This document shows, in pieces, positions 44,554 through 59,500 of a stretch of DNA of 64,000 nucleotides. The notes beneath the pieces were generated by a model that made no database searches, had not been told where the DNA came from, and saw only the letters and a list, made by a program, of their open reading frames with translations. Numbering within the stretch: position 1 is the stretch's first letter; every line of letters begins with the position of its first letter. The stretch spans positions 92,482 to 156,481 of the forward strand of contig CAJNYU010000247.1 of assembly GCA_905331475.1 (NCBI GenBank), given 5' to 3'. A program made the translations under genes and the position numbers. Source of the stretch: Rotaria socialis. Its lineage: Eukaryota > Rotifera > Eurotatoria > Philodinida > Philodinidae.

Positions 44554-46760
44554 CAAAAGGCTCTTTTTGTTTATTTTTAAATTTTCCTTTTTCAGAAATG
44601 TAAAAAAATTTGATTGGTGAAGGATATTTTTAACGAACGCGAATAATAAATAATATACATATATATATGTCGATAAATAAAACGTATTTCTTTTTACTAA
44701 AGATTCGAATTTATCGTAAGAGTACTATTGAAAAGAAAAGTATAAATCACGTTTATGGAATTACTTCAGCAGTCAGGTTAATTAAACAATATTTCTTATT
44801 TTGCGTTCATATAAATATTTACTTGCACACAAAAAGTAGACTACATAGGAATTACAGTGAAAATATACTGAAGTACAATGAGTTTCGCAAAAGTAGATAT
44901 TATAGAAGAAAGTAAGAATCGTTATTTTTACGCATATAAGAACTTTTATAGAACTTATGAAAGTGCATTTAAGATCAAGTCATCTGAATCTATATATAAT
45001 TGGCCGAAATCATGAACTTCGATTATTATGATAACTAAAGCCCTATAGATTCAAATACTTTTTTCTTACTTTGATATGAAATACTATGACACATACCGTA
45101 GCAAGCTGAGAATATTAAGCTGTATTTTTCCAGTGTCATGTTTGAACGTAGTTTTTTCATATTGATATTTGTTCAATGTAATTTTTTCAGCCATTGAGAG
45201 ATGGATTCGTTTTCAATTTATTTGACAACTTCAAGTGTAACCTAGTGTCGACCTTGGACATACCGTGAGGTGATGTGGGCGTAATCTCAAACCCATTCCT
45301 CCGGTCAGATTACTATGTAATGTGAATGCACAGCAGGTTAATTAAATCTACCAGATTATGGAAATGTTTGCAGTCATCAACAGAATGTTCTTGCCGATTA
45401 ATTGTTATTCGATTTTATTATTGAATTTGAACTCTAACCGAACTTAGTGCTTAGAAAAGAATCTTCCCATGAATCGAAGACTTTCTTTATACAGATTTTT
45501 TTGCGATAAAAGTAAGAATTTCAATGGACTGAAACAAGTCTGACTTGTACGATGTTTTGTTAGTGAACTCGAAATCTCTCAATATCTTCAGAAAAAATAT
45601 TGACCTTCAGAAGATTTTTGTTCTCAATAATTTTTCTCACTTACTTGAATGAGAGAATCTCCTTCTTTAACTATGACATCTTTCTGTTTAATGTTAAAGT
45701 GATCTTTTTGAGATTATGAATTTTTCTCGTATGTTGAACTTTCCACGTTCTAACTCATTTTTATAACATGTAAACTTTCGAAATATTGTACGTTGATATT
45801 GACAAAAGGTATTATTTATACTTTTGAAACATATGAAAAACGTTTGTTTAAGCAATATGGGAAAAAAAGAATATGATTCAGAAAGACAAAATAGTCTGTT
45901 TTTAAGTCAACCAATAGGGTATTTGCGAATAGATGTTATTAATATAGTGATCATTGTTATGAGTCTCACATAATGTAAACATCACATCGCGCCATTATTT
46001 TATTACCAGAAATATGTATATAGACTTTAAAAAATATTTTGTATACACGAATATGTTCGAAAAGAATTTGCCAATAGAAATTTTGATATGTTCTTCTACT
46101 AATCTTTAGATATAAAATATTTTGTTGAAAAACAAAAATTTGAATGCATTTTAGCAGTAGGAACAGACGTTCATTTTTTTTGATCATATCGATTGATAAG
46201 ACTTTATTTTCAGATATTTTTATTTAATATTTTATTATAGATGAGTCATACTGACAAAAAATATTTTTCTCGAGTTAAATCAAACGTGAAGGTTAAATTT
46301 CTAAACGAAAACAAAATTCGTAATCTTCCGCATGTGAATATTTGCGCATGAAGATCAGCTGATTAAAATGCATATTCGACTTAAATCAATGCACATGAAA
46401 TAATCATCCAATAGGGTATTTCACTTGAGTCTTGTCTCTCATCCATCGGTCATATTGTTCGTTCTTGATTTCTTTTTCTTTTCTAGTTGAGTAGTAAAAC
46501 TCCAGTTCAATTATTATTTTTTATTGGTATTTTTAGATTACAACACTAAAAATTATTTCAGTCTTTTTTTTCTTCTTTTATTTGACTTACATTTGGACAA
46601 GAGAAATTTCATTTATTTATTTGATTCCATTTCATCTGGTTTATCTATCTTATTTTATTTGTCATACTACATTGAACTCTCGATCGATCTCTAGCATGTT
46701 CAATGTCTCGAAATAATTATACTAATAGTTTACTCTTGCGAATGTTTAACATCGTCTTGA
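44554..46760. other. Long intergenic spacer
   Basis: About 2.2 kb of AT-rich sequence without a supported gene or recognisable mobile element. A CAATAGGGTATTT motif occurs at about 45911 and again at 46409. The right end is pyrimidine-rich, probably the 5' region of TRIP12. Confidence 0.5.
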
Positions 46761-49700
46761 ATGGCCCAACCACAAAACAATTCAAGTTCTTCGACTAGAC
46801 GATCATTAAGATTATTGACGTATGTTGAAAATTTCGAAAGTTTCTATTTAAATTTCATATTATTTTTCTATTTTAAAAAGTGCTGAACGGAAATCAACAA
46901 TAAACAAAGCAAATATCGAAGGTATATTATTTTTCGCTTTGATTCTTATCAGAAGAAAAAACATTTATTTTCTGCTACAATTTTAGAAGAAGAAGAAGAA
47001 CAACAACAACAAACAACGACAAAACGTCAAGCAAAATCTAAAGCACTTGAAGCTATTTCAATAAGTAATAATAAACGTCGCATAGAAACTGAGTCTGATA
47101 TAAATCAGGATCAAGAAGATACTAGAAAAAGTTCGTCCTCACTATTTCGTAATAGTAGTAGTGGTATCCATGCATCGAGTAGTCTAAGAAGTCAGAAGCA
47201 CAGTGACAAATTATCAACTACGAAATCGTTAAAACGTCAACGCGACTCATCGTCATCTGCCGACGACGAAGAAGAAGAAGAAGAAGAAGATAACCATTTA
47301 TTAATACAATCAAGGCCAAAAAGAGATTCTGCGCCGATTGTGCCTGATCATAATCCTAGAAAACAAAGTGAAAGTACAGATACGGGGAACCTTTGTGTTA
47401 GACGAAGAACAGGTAAGAATGAAAAAAAAAGAATGGAATCAACTTTTTGTTTTATTTATTTTTTATATAAAATAGGCGGACGAGAACAAAATACAGTTGT
47501 AAGTGATCCTTCAACTAGTAATAATCGACGAGCACGTCGTTATACAAGAAAATCCTATATTGACTATTTGACAACGGGTCAATCCTCCTCTAGGTAAAAG
47601 AATGATGATATTTTTTTCGCTTTCTCTGATTCTTATTATAATGCAAACTACTGTTTTGTTACTACGGTGTACAGATGTACGACTAAAGACGTCTTATCAT
47701 ACTCGTGTAATTGCACTCATACATATAAGGAAAGAAAAATAGAAAAGAAGAAAAAAAACCATTATTCTCGTTCTGGCTTCATATAGAATAGAAGAGAAAA
47801 AAAACACGACACAAAAATCAACATAAAAGTTTGTTGGCGACAACTATTGATCAATAACTACATTTAGGGTAAAATTACCTCTAAGGGTTCGGTAACAGTC
47901 CAGTAAAAACTTGATAAAAACAAATTCATGTTCGTAAATTTTTACGAACGCTAACAATTGACATTACTTTGTTTCTCGTGTTGTTATTATTATACCACAC
48001 ATATCTATTTCTCTTCTTTTATTTTTTTGTGTATGTGCGTACGTAAATAAGTATCTCACCATGTGATGATCTTGTTGACCTTTTATATTTTTAAGACCAA
48101 ACATAAGTAAATTTATCGTGTTTCTATGTCCTTTGTCCTTTTTTAGTCGTTCATCGGCGCCTGTGTCTAATATCACCGGTACAGCAAGCCGACCTTGCCA
48201 TTCAAATAATACCGGTATTGCATCTACAGGCAATCCACTACATTTATTTAATTCACCTGCTTATTATCATCCAAATTCCTCATCTCCTCCGCCGTCATCA
48301 TCATCAGCTCAATCTTATTCTGGTATTGTTCCAACAACATCATCAACATCTCCCTTCGTTGCTAGCGCCATTCCTCATAGAAATACAAAGCAAGCGTTAC
48401 AAATGTCAACTGAAAGTGATACCGATCCTGATACGAGTCCATCGGCACGTGATATTTTAAATGATTCAAGTTTTGGTCGTAGTGGCTCAGCAAGTGCAGC
48501 TCTATTTCATACTCTATCGGGTCGTGTTCAACATCTAATGAGTAGAGTTGGAGGTGGAAGTTCAATAAATGGACGTTTACAACAATATATACAAAATTTA
48601 CAAGTAATTAAACTAATTCCATAGCTACAGAAATGAATAAAAATTTTCTTTCTTTCTTTAAGTCACCTGATCCCGATGTAAAATTAACAACACTCAATGA
48701 ATTATGTTCTGTAAGTTAAATATAACGAGAGAATATTTTGTAATTAATTGTTTTCTTTTTAAGTTTCTTGTTATGAGTAATGAAGATACATTACCGGGAT
48801 TTCAATTTCGTGCCCTTTATCCACCACTACGTGATTGTTTAGCAGATGAAAATGAAGCAAATGCTGAAATTGCTTTAACAGCATGCCGAGCATTAACCTA
48901 TCTTATGGAAGCTTTACCACGTTCAGCTATTCAAGTTGTTGAAGCTACACCTATACTTTTAAATAAAGTAAAATTTTTCTTCTTATCTATATTCTGTTTA
49001 TTATTATTATTATTATTATTATGCATATGTTTATTTAGTTACGAAGTATAACATCGATTGATATAGCTGAACAAGCATTGACAGCGTTAGATATGATATC
49101 AAAAAGAAATGCAAAACAAATTCTTGTTTGCGTAAGTAGTTTCGAATATAAAATTCATAATACAATAATATTTTCGTGCATTTAAATAGGATGGCATTGA
49201 TGCCTGTCTTGAATATATTGATTTTTTTTCGATAACCTCTCAACACAAAGCTTTATCTATAGTTGCAAATTGCTGTATACATATCGTAACACCGAATGAT
49301 TTTAAATATATTCGTCAACAGTTAGAAAATCTATCGAATCGTTTACGTTCAGATGATAAGAAAACTATTGAGCATATCTGCTCAATATTTACGCATTTAG
49401 TAGAAAATTTTTATAGCGATTCCGCAATCTTATGCGAATTAGCAGCACAAGAATTATTGAAAACAATGCAAACGATGATTATTGTACAACCATCCATATT
49501 AAATAGCGTGACATTTGTTAGTATTATTCATATGCTTTATATTTTTTCGGCCTGTTGTCCAATCCTTGCAGTTACATTACTTAAAGCGAATATAGCTGAA
49601 ACATTAATATGTCTTCTAACGGGTTCAGTTGATGGTAAAATAGTAACGAAAAAATCTATAACTTATAAATCTGCTGCTCTATCGATTAATGAAACAGCTA

Positions 49701-52700
49701 AATTACAACCAATAAATAATAATATTGATATTGTTGCACGCACACCACAAGAACTATATGAAATTGTTTCATTGATCGGAGAAATGCTACCGAAATTGCC
49801 AAGTGACGAACCATTATTTCAAGTTGATCAGTTATTTCGAGCTGGACGAGCATACGAGAGAGGCCTAAATGGAAGCGTGCTATGGCATTGGCAAGATGAT
49901 GAAGGTCTGTTGTATTATTCTTTTTTTTTGTTCTTATCGTACATCTCGGAATTCTCCAAGGAGCTTCAGTGCAAGCTATTACTTTTACCCGCTCTGTTTA
50001 AAAGAACATTTAGAGTTGGAGCGCCTGAGGATGTTTGCTTTTTGAACTAATTTTTTTTGTATCATTAGACAAGAAAAAAAGCTCACTTCTAAAAATATTT
50101 TCAAGGTCTACGCACTTATTATCCTTTTCCTGTTTATAAAATTATTTAAAATTTCAAAGAAGAAATTCATCGCAGCTTGATACACTTTAAAATTAAATAA
50201 AAAGAGTAATTATTTCAAAGAGAATTTGATTGATGTACATGCGATATTTGTTTTACTCAAGAAAATAATCATGTATGAATGACAATGATGTCGTTAGAGA
50301 AAGCTCGGCTTTTTTAGTATCTTCAAATTTTATATAGAATTTCCTTTAGACTATATTGAATGATAGAATAAGCAGTAGTCCAGAAAACGTAACCTCCCTA
50401 TGACGTCATCTAGTTGAAATGAAACAATCTTACGGAAACCAGTAAAGTCGTTTTTTTTATCTCATTTCCTACGGTGAAGAAAACAACTTTCGTTTTTTTC
50501 CTTCGATCCAATGATCGTATCTCAGTAAGAGACGTCTAATTTTATAGCTATTTATTAACAATAGTTAGTCTAAAGAAAATTTTATTTATAACCTTTACCT
50601 ATTGAAATGTTTTTCTAGTTCGATTTGTTTATAAACTAAATCTAATAAAAGCATCTCCATTTTGTAGGTCAATTGCGTCCATATTCATCACAAGATTCTC
50701 GAACGATCGAACATGCTTGGCAACAGCATGAAGAAGAAGTTCAATTAGTTATATCCGGTCGAAATTATCTTCTTGATTTACAACAGTTACAACAAGTCAA
50801 TGAAGAAACGAGTCAAGCACGCTTTATTAAACGTATTACTGCACCTAACACTGCTGAACCCACAACACCACCTGGTTCACTTTCAACTGATGAATTATCA
50901 ACAACTCCATCTTCACCACCACCACCAACTACTGCAATGAATAACTCAGTTGATGCTCGTACGGAGATCTTGAAAGATAATGTCGAATTATTTAATTCAT
51001 TTGTTCAATCATTATTTCCTATTCTCTACGAAGTTTATAATACATCTGCTGGACCAGCTATCAAACATCGTTGTTTACAAACTATACTTCGCATGATATA
51101 TTATTCATCAACAGATTTACTTGAAACAATCTTAAAACAACAATCCATATCGTCAAATATTGCATCGATGCTTGCATCATGTGATTATAGAATAGTTATT
51201 AGTGCATTACAAATATCAGAAATTTTAATGAAAAAATTACCGGAAATATTTTCTGTATATTTCTATCGAGAAGGTGTTACGCATCAAATTGAAATTCTTA
51301 TTGGCTTTGGTTTATCATCGTCATCAACCAATATATCCTTAGCTCATACTCATAATACAACAACAACTCACAGTCAAGTGGATATTGTTCATATGAATCT
51401 GCCTCCAGCATTACCAACAAATCCAGAATCTTCAGGTAAAGCGAAAGAAATTATGTTCGTCTTATTCTTTCTTTCATTTAGATGATCAAGTAATTCAAAC
51501 ACATAGTAATGATCCACCAGTAACAACACCTTGTGATTCTACAACACAAAAATTTCCCTATCGTACAACAGCAACATCATCTCGTCGTTTTCAAACAGAT
51601 TCAAATCCAACTAAAGTTGAAACACGTTCACAACGTTCACGTATTCCTGCTACATCATCGAGTTCTCGTATGAAATCAACAATACAATCAATGTTCGAAG
51701 AAATGACATCGTCAAATCCATCAGAAACATCAGCAATACCTATTGGCCGTGGTCGTTCGACACGTGGTGCTACCAATTCAGGATTATTTCGACCAACAAC
51801 TTTTGATCCTGCAACTCATTATGGATTATCATTAGGAAATCGACCTCGTCTAACAAACCCCACGTATGTACCATCGCCCTATTTACAACAACAAACAGCA
51901 TATACCTATGCAACCAGCGCACCAGCAGCAGCTTCATTACTCATGTCAACTAGTCTATCACCTCGACATCAACATCAACATCAACATCAATCGCAATTAC
52001 CATTATCAACACAGGAAAAAACCAGCTTAAAAGAATGGATACATAATCAAGCAAAAACTTTTCGTACGACTTATTTCTCAAATAGTTCTACAACATCAAA
52101 TATTGCTCTACAAATTATACATCGTTTAGCAACAGCTGTCAATACATTACATGTTGGAAAGGATCATGCAGAAAATACAAAAGCATTACGTGATATAGCA
52201 AATATAATTACTAAAGGTGATGTAACACCATTTGAAATGGTTCATAGTGGTTTAATAACAAAATTATTTCAATATTTAACTGATCATATATCATCACCCA
52301 ATGATCGTTTAGATAGATTAAAATTATTTTTAAATATATTTATCAGTATACCCTATGATAATTCAGATGATTATGAAAAAGATTTAAAACAATTTATTAT
52401 TGATCTTTATCATACACAATTAAATAATGGAAAATCCAATCAAACTATTTTGAGTACTTTAATTTGTAAACTACATGGATGTATTAATCAACTTGAACAG
52501 TTTCCGATTAGAGGTAAGCTAGATCTTGGAAGAGGATTTTTTTTATCTAGCTTGCGTTACGGAACAATATAGACGGGAACTATTTTTTTTACGCTGATCA
52601 ATTTTTATTCTTTTTACTAGTGAACGATGTTACTGGTCGACCTGATCATAGTTCAGCTCTTCGATTGATATCGACACATCAACTTAAATGTAGTCTTGTT

Positions 52701-55700
52701 CGACATCCACAATGTAAAACATTAAAACAATGGAATAGTAGTCCGGTGAAAATTGATCCATTTGCACTTGTATCAGCTATTGAAAAATACTTACTTTTAC
52801 GTGGTGTTACTAGTGGTTCATCAAATGTAAATTAACATTGTTGAAATATTATTTTTGTTTTTATTCTATCGTTTTGTTTTTCAAGGAAGATTCATCTGGC
52901 ATTGTTGATGACGAAGAAAGTGAAGTCTCGAATGAGTCAGATGCTGAAGAAGTTATTAATGTTCTTACTCATTCGTCAACAATGAGAATTGAATTTTTAA
53001 TTAATGATCATGTAATTCCGAACAACATGTCTTTATATCAAGCAATTCGAATGTATAGTACATCAACGCAAAGAACAACGTATGTAGATCAGTTCTTGTC
53101 ATTGAAAAATCAATTTTATCCAGTAGCTATTTTTTGAAATACAAATATTTAAAAAGAATGTTTTTTTTTATAGAAGATAAAACAAATTCGTAAATACAAC
53201 ATATCACCCTTAAGATATTTCTCTGAGAAATAAAGAAGTGTCAAAAAGATAACGTATCATCAGCTGACAGGAAATGTTCCTCTCCGATGAAGTAAATATG
53301 GGTTGTTTTTATGTCATAGATTAATCGAGGCAAATGTCACGAGAAAAGAAAATTCGTAAACACAATAATTGCGATTTTTATAACACCGCGAGACAAAAAA
53401 AAACCTTGAAAATGATAAATAATTTGATCTTTCATATCACATGATGTTGTTTTAAATAAATTCCGGAAAATCTTTTTAGCGATGGCGAATCTGAAACCGA
53501 TACAGATGAATCAGCAATTTCATCCACTGGTATATGGACTCGTGTACATACAATTCAGTATCGTCAATTAACAACTACTTCGTCGACAGTACCTGCTGTT
53601 AGTACAGCTATTGGTGCTGCTAGTACAACGACATCATCAGATCGTTTACGGCACGTAACTAGTAATCCACAAAGTTCATCATCGAAATCTGCAAAGAAAA
53701 CAATTAAAACGACGAAACGTTCATCGATGCCACCAACAGTTGATGAATTATGGATTAATGGTCAATGTCCAAAAGTAAAATCTCTATTACTATCAACATT
53801 AAATGAATCTATAGCATCAATATTGACAATCAATGATTTATCGTTAAATGCTATATCATTACTTCATATATTAAATTGTTTAAATCTTCATTGGTACGAT
53901 CTTTATTACAATACAAATACAATGTTTAATTATCATAATTCATCGTTAACATTAACATCAAAAAATGAATATCTATCAACAAAATTAACATCAAAAGTCA
54001 ATAGACAATTGCAAGATCCAATTGTTATTATGATGGGACGTATACCATCGTGGATAACAGAAATGGGTTATACATGTTCATTTCTATTTCCATTTGAAAC
54101 ACGACAAATGATCTTTTATCCATGTGCATTTGATCGTGAACGTGCAATGCAAAGACTTTTGGATAGTTCAGATATGTTAACACAACATCATAATAATGAT
54201 CAAAGCGATCGACAATCACTTGTGCCAAGAGTTGAGAGAAAAAAAGTCAAATTATCAAGAGTCAATATTCTTGCTGAAATGGAGAAAATTCTCGATAGTT
54301 GGAATTCAAAACATTTCCTAGAAGTTCAATACGAAGATGAAGTAACTATTCGTTTGATTGAAATTTTATGAATTAACATTTGGTTTTCTTCTCTATATTT
54401 AGGTTGGTTTTGGTCTTGGTCCTACTTTAGAAGCATTTTCACTATTATCAAAAGAATTACAAAAAAATGGATTAGAACTATGGAGAACCGATAAGATCTT
54501 TGAATCACATAAAGGTTAGTCATTGTTCATAGGAAAATCATCGATGAATACTATAGCTGTTAATCATTGACTTCAACACGATAGTTTAATACCTTATACC
54601 GAGATAAACAATTGTATTAATGTTTACATTTACTCTCCGGCATATACATTCGGCCATTTCATTTTGTTTATTTTCTGACATCAGTAATTTCTGTTCAGGG
54701 ACACCATATGTATTGAAGTGAATGTTTATCATTACGTAGTTGAGAGTTGTAAAATGTAGAATAAAGTCTTGAACTTCCCATTAGTATAATGCGACAGTAT
54801 TTTTTTATAGTTATATGAAAAATAATAATGGCGTGTTGTTGCGTTCGTTTAGATAAGGATATACCTACACCTGAACATGTTGATACTCGTCAAGGTCTTT
54901 ATCCTGCACCATTTGGTCGTAATGCAAAAGCCAATGTAATTACAAAAGTTCGTCAAAAATTTAAATTTCTTGGAAAATTCATGGCCAAAGCATTGATGGA
55001 TTCAAGAATGGTAATTATTTCTTTTCTTTGAGAAATTTGAAAGAAAACAAAAACTCAATCTCTTTTAGATTGATATGCCATTTAGTATTATTTTTTTTAA
55101 ATGGATGTTAGGAGAAGAGGAAAGTTTAAATCTTGAAGATCTTGTACATATTGATACAAATCTATATGAACAATTCAAAAAATTACAAAACATTGTTTCA
55201 ATACGTGATAAGATAATGGTAGTAAATCAAATAACAAATCAACAAACTACAATAAATAAATTAAATAATAAAAAACGTTTGAAATCGAAAGATGATTCTC
55301 AAGTTGAACATTCAATTTATTCAAACATATTCGACGAAAGTGATCCCAGATTGTTACTGGATGGTTGTAAAATAGACGATTTATCACTTGTATTTACATT
55401 GCCTGGCCATCCCAATATTGAATTAAAGAAAGGTGGAAAAGATTGTTTAGTTACAATTCATAATCTTGATCAATATATTAATGTAAAATCGAAAAAGAAA
55501 AACAAATTTATTCACATTGAAAAACGTTTCTTTTTTTCCGATTATTTTAGTTGGTTGTACATTGGACATTAGTGGAAGGTGTTCGACGTCAATTCGAATC
55601 ATTTCGCGACGGATTTAATTCAATATTTCCTATTCATCATTTGAAATGCTTTTATCCAGATGAGGTATGTAGAAAAGAAAGGAATCCTATAAGATATGTT

Positions 55701-56225
55701 TTCTTGATGTGATCAAATCTTTCTTTTTTTCTTCTTCTAAAACTTAGCTTCATCAAGTATTTTGCGGATGCGGTTCAACAGAATTATGGGATCTTAAAGT
55801 CTTACTGGAATCAACACGTTGTGATCATGGATATAATTTGAACAGTCGAGCAGTGAAATGGCTTTTTGATATAATGATTAATTTTGATATCGATGAGCAA
55901 AGAGCCTTTCTACAATTTGTAACGGGTAGTCCACGATTACCTGTAGGAGGTACGCGACAGACTTTACACTCTAAAATGAAAAATGATAATGATTTGTTGT
56001 TCTTTTTTTTCTCGAATAGGCTTTCGAATGCTTCATCCACCATTGACAGTTGTTCGGAAAACAGCGGAAAATAGTAGTGATAATACGAGTCCGGACTCAT
56101 TTTTGCCTAGTGTTATGACCTGTGTCAACTATCTCAAATTGCCAGATTATTCATCAAAAGAAATTATGAAATTGAAATTGACGACGGCGATACGAGATGG
56201 TCAACATGCATTTCTATTATCTTGA
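46761..56225 (+). CDS. TRIP12: TRIP12-type HECT E3 ubiquitin ligase
   Basis: Begins at ATG 46761 ([20 protein letters not shown]), spliced to 46882. The N-terminal ~450 residues are disordered, Ser/Arg/Glu-rich, as in TRIP12. ARM repeats follow (about 48640-49720): [44 protein letters not shown] domain (HWQDDEG, then [20 protein letters not shown]) is split by a ~770-nt intron. The mid-region has [14 protein letters not shown] and [20 protein letters not shown]. The HECT domain runs about 54400-56225: [60 protein letters not shown]...[10 protein letters not shown] and [15 protein letters not shown], with the catalytic Cys at about 56121, and a normal C terminus. Role by family: nuclear ubiquitin-fusion-degradation ligase that binds poly(ADP-ribose) through WWE. 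AATAAA lies near 56336. Not every exon border was resolved; about 18 exons. Confidence 0.9.
49903..50668 (+). other. Long TRIP12 intron within the WWE domain
   Basis: A ~770-nt AT-rich intron, far larger than its neighbours, separates HWQDDEG from the rest of the WWE domain. No open coding or transposon signal is seen inside. Its size is unusual against the 45-65 nt norm of this gene. Confidence 0.55.
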
Positions 56226-56583
56226 ACATTTTCTTTTTTTTCTTCTTGTTTGTACAGAAAAACAAGCATATATTATAAAGTTCTTTTTCCTTCTTCTTTC
56301 TTTTTTTCGTTTTTCATTGTCTGCCTGTGCGCTTTAATAAACCCGAACGAAAAATAAGCAATCTTTGATTGGCTATAATTTGAACGGACAAACAATTGGA
56401 GAAAAGCAAAAATAAGCTGAGTTTTGGGTATAGTTCAAAATATGAGTATATTGACCACTGCATACACACCTCATCCCCACACCCTCTAGTAGATAGAATC
56501 CTTTATGATTTATCGAAAAATAAACATTGTTTCAAAAGCAAACAGAATGGAAGAAAGAAAACGTTAGCATACGTTGGGTTCTA
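56226..56583. other. Convergent 3' flank of TRIP12 and FG-GAP genes
   Basis: No coding gene is seen. It holds the likely TRIP12 poly(A) signal (AATAAA near 56336) and a short CCCCACACCC motif at about 56478-56487 similar to the telomere-like repeats elsewhere. Confidence 0.5.
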
Positions 56584-59500
56584 TTAACTACATGTCTGAA
56601 AAAGAATATCCACGCTATCAGTGGCGTAATTTGCTACCACAATATCGATCCAACTGTCTTTGTTCAAATCGCCGACAGTCATCGAATATGCAAGAAAACC
56701 ATAGCCCAGTGAATAGGACTGTGAATTTCTAAAAGTTCCGTTACCATTTCCAAATAATAGAAATACATTTTGAGAGCCAGAATTGATGACACTGACATCA
56801 AGGTAATTATCTTTGTTGAAGTCAGCCACAACTATCGAGGATGGAGTCAAAGAATTGTCAATCGAATATACCATTACAGTAGAAAACGTTCCATTGCCAA
56901 ATCCGAAAAGTATACCCACATTATTCGTACCAGCATTCGCAATGGCAATGTCTAGCAGACTGTCATTATTGAAGTCACCAACGGCGACTGAGCATGGTTG
57001 GGAGCCATTTCCAGTTGTATATGCTGTTTGCGTCATAAAAGTGCCATTATCAGACCCAAGCAATATACCAATATTATCGTTACCGGAGTTGGCAACGATA
57101 ATATCTGGGCAATAATCCTTGTTTATGTCAGCAATAACCATAGATTGTGGATGGGAACGATTGCCAGTTGAGTATGTTGTCAGGGTTAGAAATGGTTGAC
57201 TACTATCTCGAAGAAGTACCATAATGCTGCCATCTAAATTGTTGACCACCAGAATATCCAATCGATTGTCATTGTTGAAATCTCCAACGGCAATCGCATC
57301 CGGTTGAGAACCACTTCCGGTTGAAAATAAGATTTGATCAGTAAAACGTCCATCCCCATATCCATAGAAGACACCCACATTATTAGCACCATTATTGGCA
57401 ACAGCAATATCCACTCTATTGTCGTTATTTAAGTCACCGACGATAAGCATTGCCGGAATGGAACCATTTCCCGTTGAATATACGATTTGAGGCGCAAAAG
57501 TTCCATTGCCGTATCCAAGAAATATGCCAATATTGTTACCAAGATTGTTGGCGACAGCAATATCGAGAAAACTATCATTGTTAAAGTCGCTTACAGTGAT
57601 CGATTTAGGAAGAGAATTATAGCCAGTAGAAAATGTCACTTCAGCTGAAAAACTTCCATTACCATGTCCAAGAAATATACCTACATTGCCAGTAAGACTA
57701 TTGGCAACAGCGATATCAGGCAAACTATCATTGTTAAAGTCGCATACAACGATCGAGTGAGGACTAGATTTTGTTCCAGTTGCCAATGAAATATTATATC
57801 TGAAGGTTCCATTGCCATATCCGAAAAGTATGATTATTTTACTATTAGCGGAATCAGCGACAGCAATATCGAGCAGATTATCTTTATTAAAGTCACTTAC
57901 AGCGATCGAGCGAGGATTGGAACCACCTCTAATTGAAAATATCGTTTGTTCTGTAAACGTTCCATTACCATATCCGAGAAATATGCCTACATTATTAGTA
58001 CCGGTATTGCCAACAGCGATGTCAAGTCGACTGTCTTGATTAAAGTCATTTACAGCTACGGTGTAAGGACCAGAGCCAGTTCCAGTTGAAAGCTTCCTTT
58101 GTGCTGTAAACGATCCATTACCAATACCAAGAAATATGCCAATATTACTAGTACCATAATTGGCGACGGCAGCATCTAGCAAGCTATCATTGTTGAAGTC
58201 ACCGATGGCCACCGATTGAGGATATGATAGGGTTCCAGTTGAAGATAAACCTTGTATTTTAAATGTTGCATAGTCGTAAGAGAGAAAAATGCCAATCGTA
58301 CCAATATTCTCATTTGCGACGATAAGGTCCATTCGATTGTCGTTGTTGAGGTCACTAACAGCAACAAAGTACGGACGGGAACCTTGCCCGGTAGAATATA
58401 TTTCGGGTCTTGCGAAAGTTCCATTACCACATCCGTAACTAACAGTCACACTGTCATTCATGCTATTCACGACGGCGATATCCACTTGATTGTCCCTATT
58501 GAAATCTCCTACGGTAGCGTATAGCGGATACGAACCGATTCCCATAGAATAAGGAATTTCATCGCCGAAAGTCCCATTTCCATCTCCTAGACGAATACCA
58601 ACATTATCATGTGCCGAATTGACAATCATCAAATCAGGTACGCTGTCGTTGTTGAAGTCACTAACTACAACACTATATGGATGCGAACCAGAGCCAGTTG
58701 AATATGTTGATTGGCTAGCTCCATATATGTTTTCAAGTCCGAGAAATACGCCAACATCCCCTTCACGAACATTAGTAACTACAAAATCCAGCCAACTATC
58801 GCGATTAAAGTGACCAGCTGCAATCGATGTTGGAGAAGAACCATCACCTGTTGAATAAGTTGTTAGCATTCCAAAAGTTCCATTGCCATACCCAAAAAGT
58901 AGACATACACTATTGTCGCCATAATTAGTCACTGCAATGTCGATTATATCATCGTTATTGAAATCGCCAGTTGTGAGTGATGTCGGAGCAGAACCAGATC
59001 CAATGAAAAATGTCATCAGTTTCTGAAAGCTTCCGTTGGCATATCCAAGAAATACGCCTACGTTGTTACTCAGAAGAGTGGTGACAACGATGTCGAGCAT
59101 ACTATCATTGCTTAAATCTGTTACGATGACTGAAGAAGGGTTGGAGTTTTCTCCAGTTGTCAATGATATCTGATTTCCAAAAGTTCCATTGTGATATCCG
59201 AGAAGTATGCCTACATTATTAGTACCGGAATTAGTAACAGCGATATCAAGAATGCTATCGTTATTAAAATCGCCTAGGGCAACTGAACCTGGATATGAAT
59301 TATTCCCAGTTGAAAATGTCCTTTGAGCTGCAAAACTTACATTTCCATATCCGAGGAGTATGCCGACGTTGCCAGTGCCATGATTAGCAACAGCGATATC
59401 AAGGAAACTATCGTTGTTAAAGTCACCCAGAGCGACCGAGTAAGGATTAGAATGAGGACCAGTCGAAAATATTGCACGCCTTCCAAAGGTTCCATTGCCA

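Noticed and set aside
44667-44915. Plus-strand frame after the homospermidine synthase gene
   Set aside because: AT-rich, Lys/Tyr/Ile-biased, no conserved motif; probably non-coding.
47340-47597. Separate small gene within the TRIP12 5' region
   Set aside because: The frame continues the disordered TRIP12 N terminus through a short intron and is not independent.
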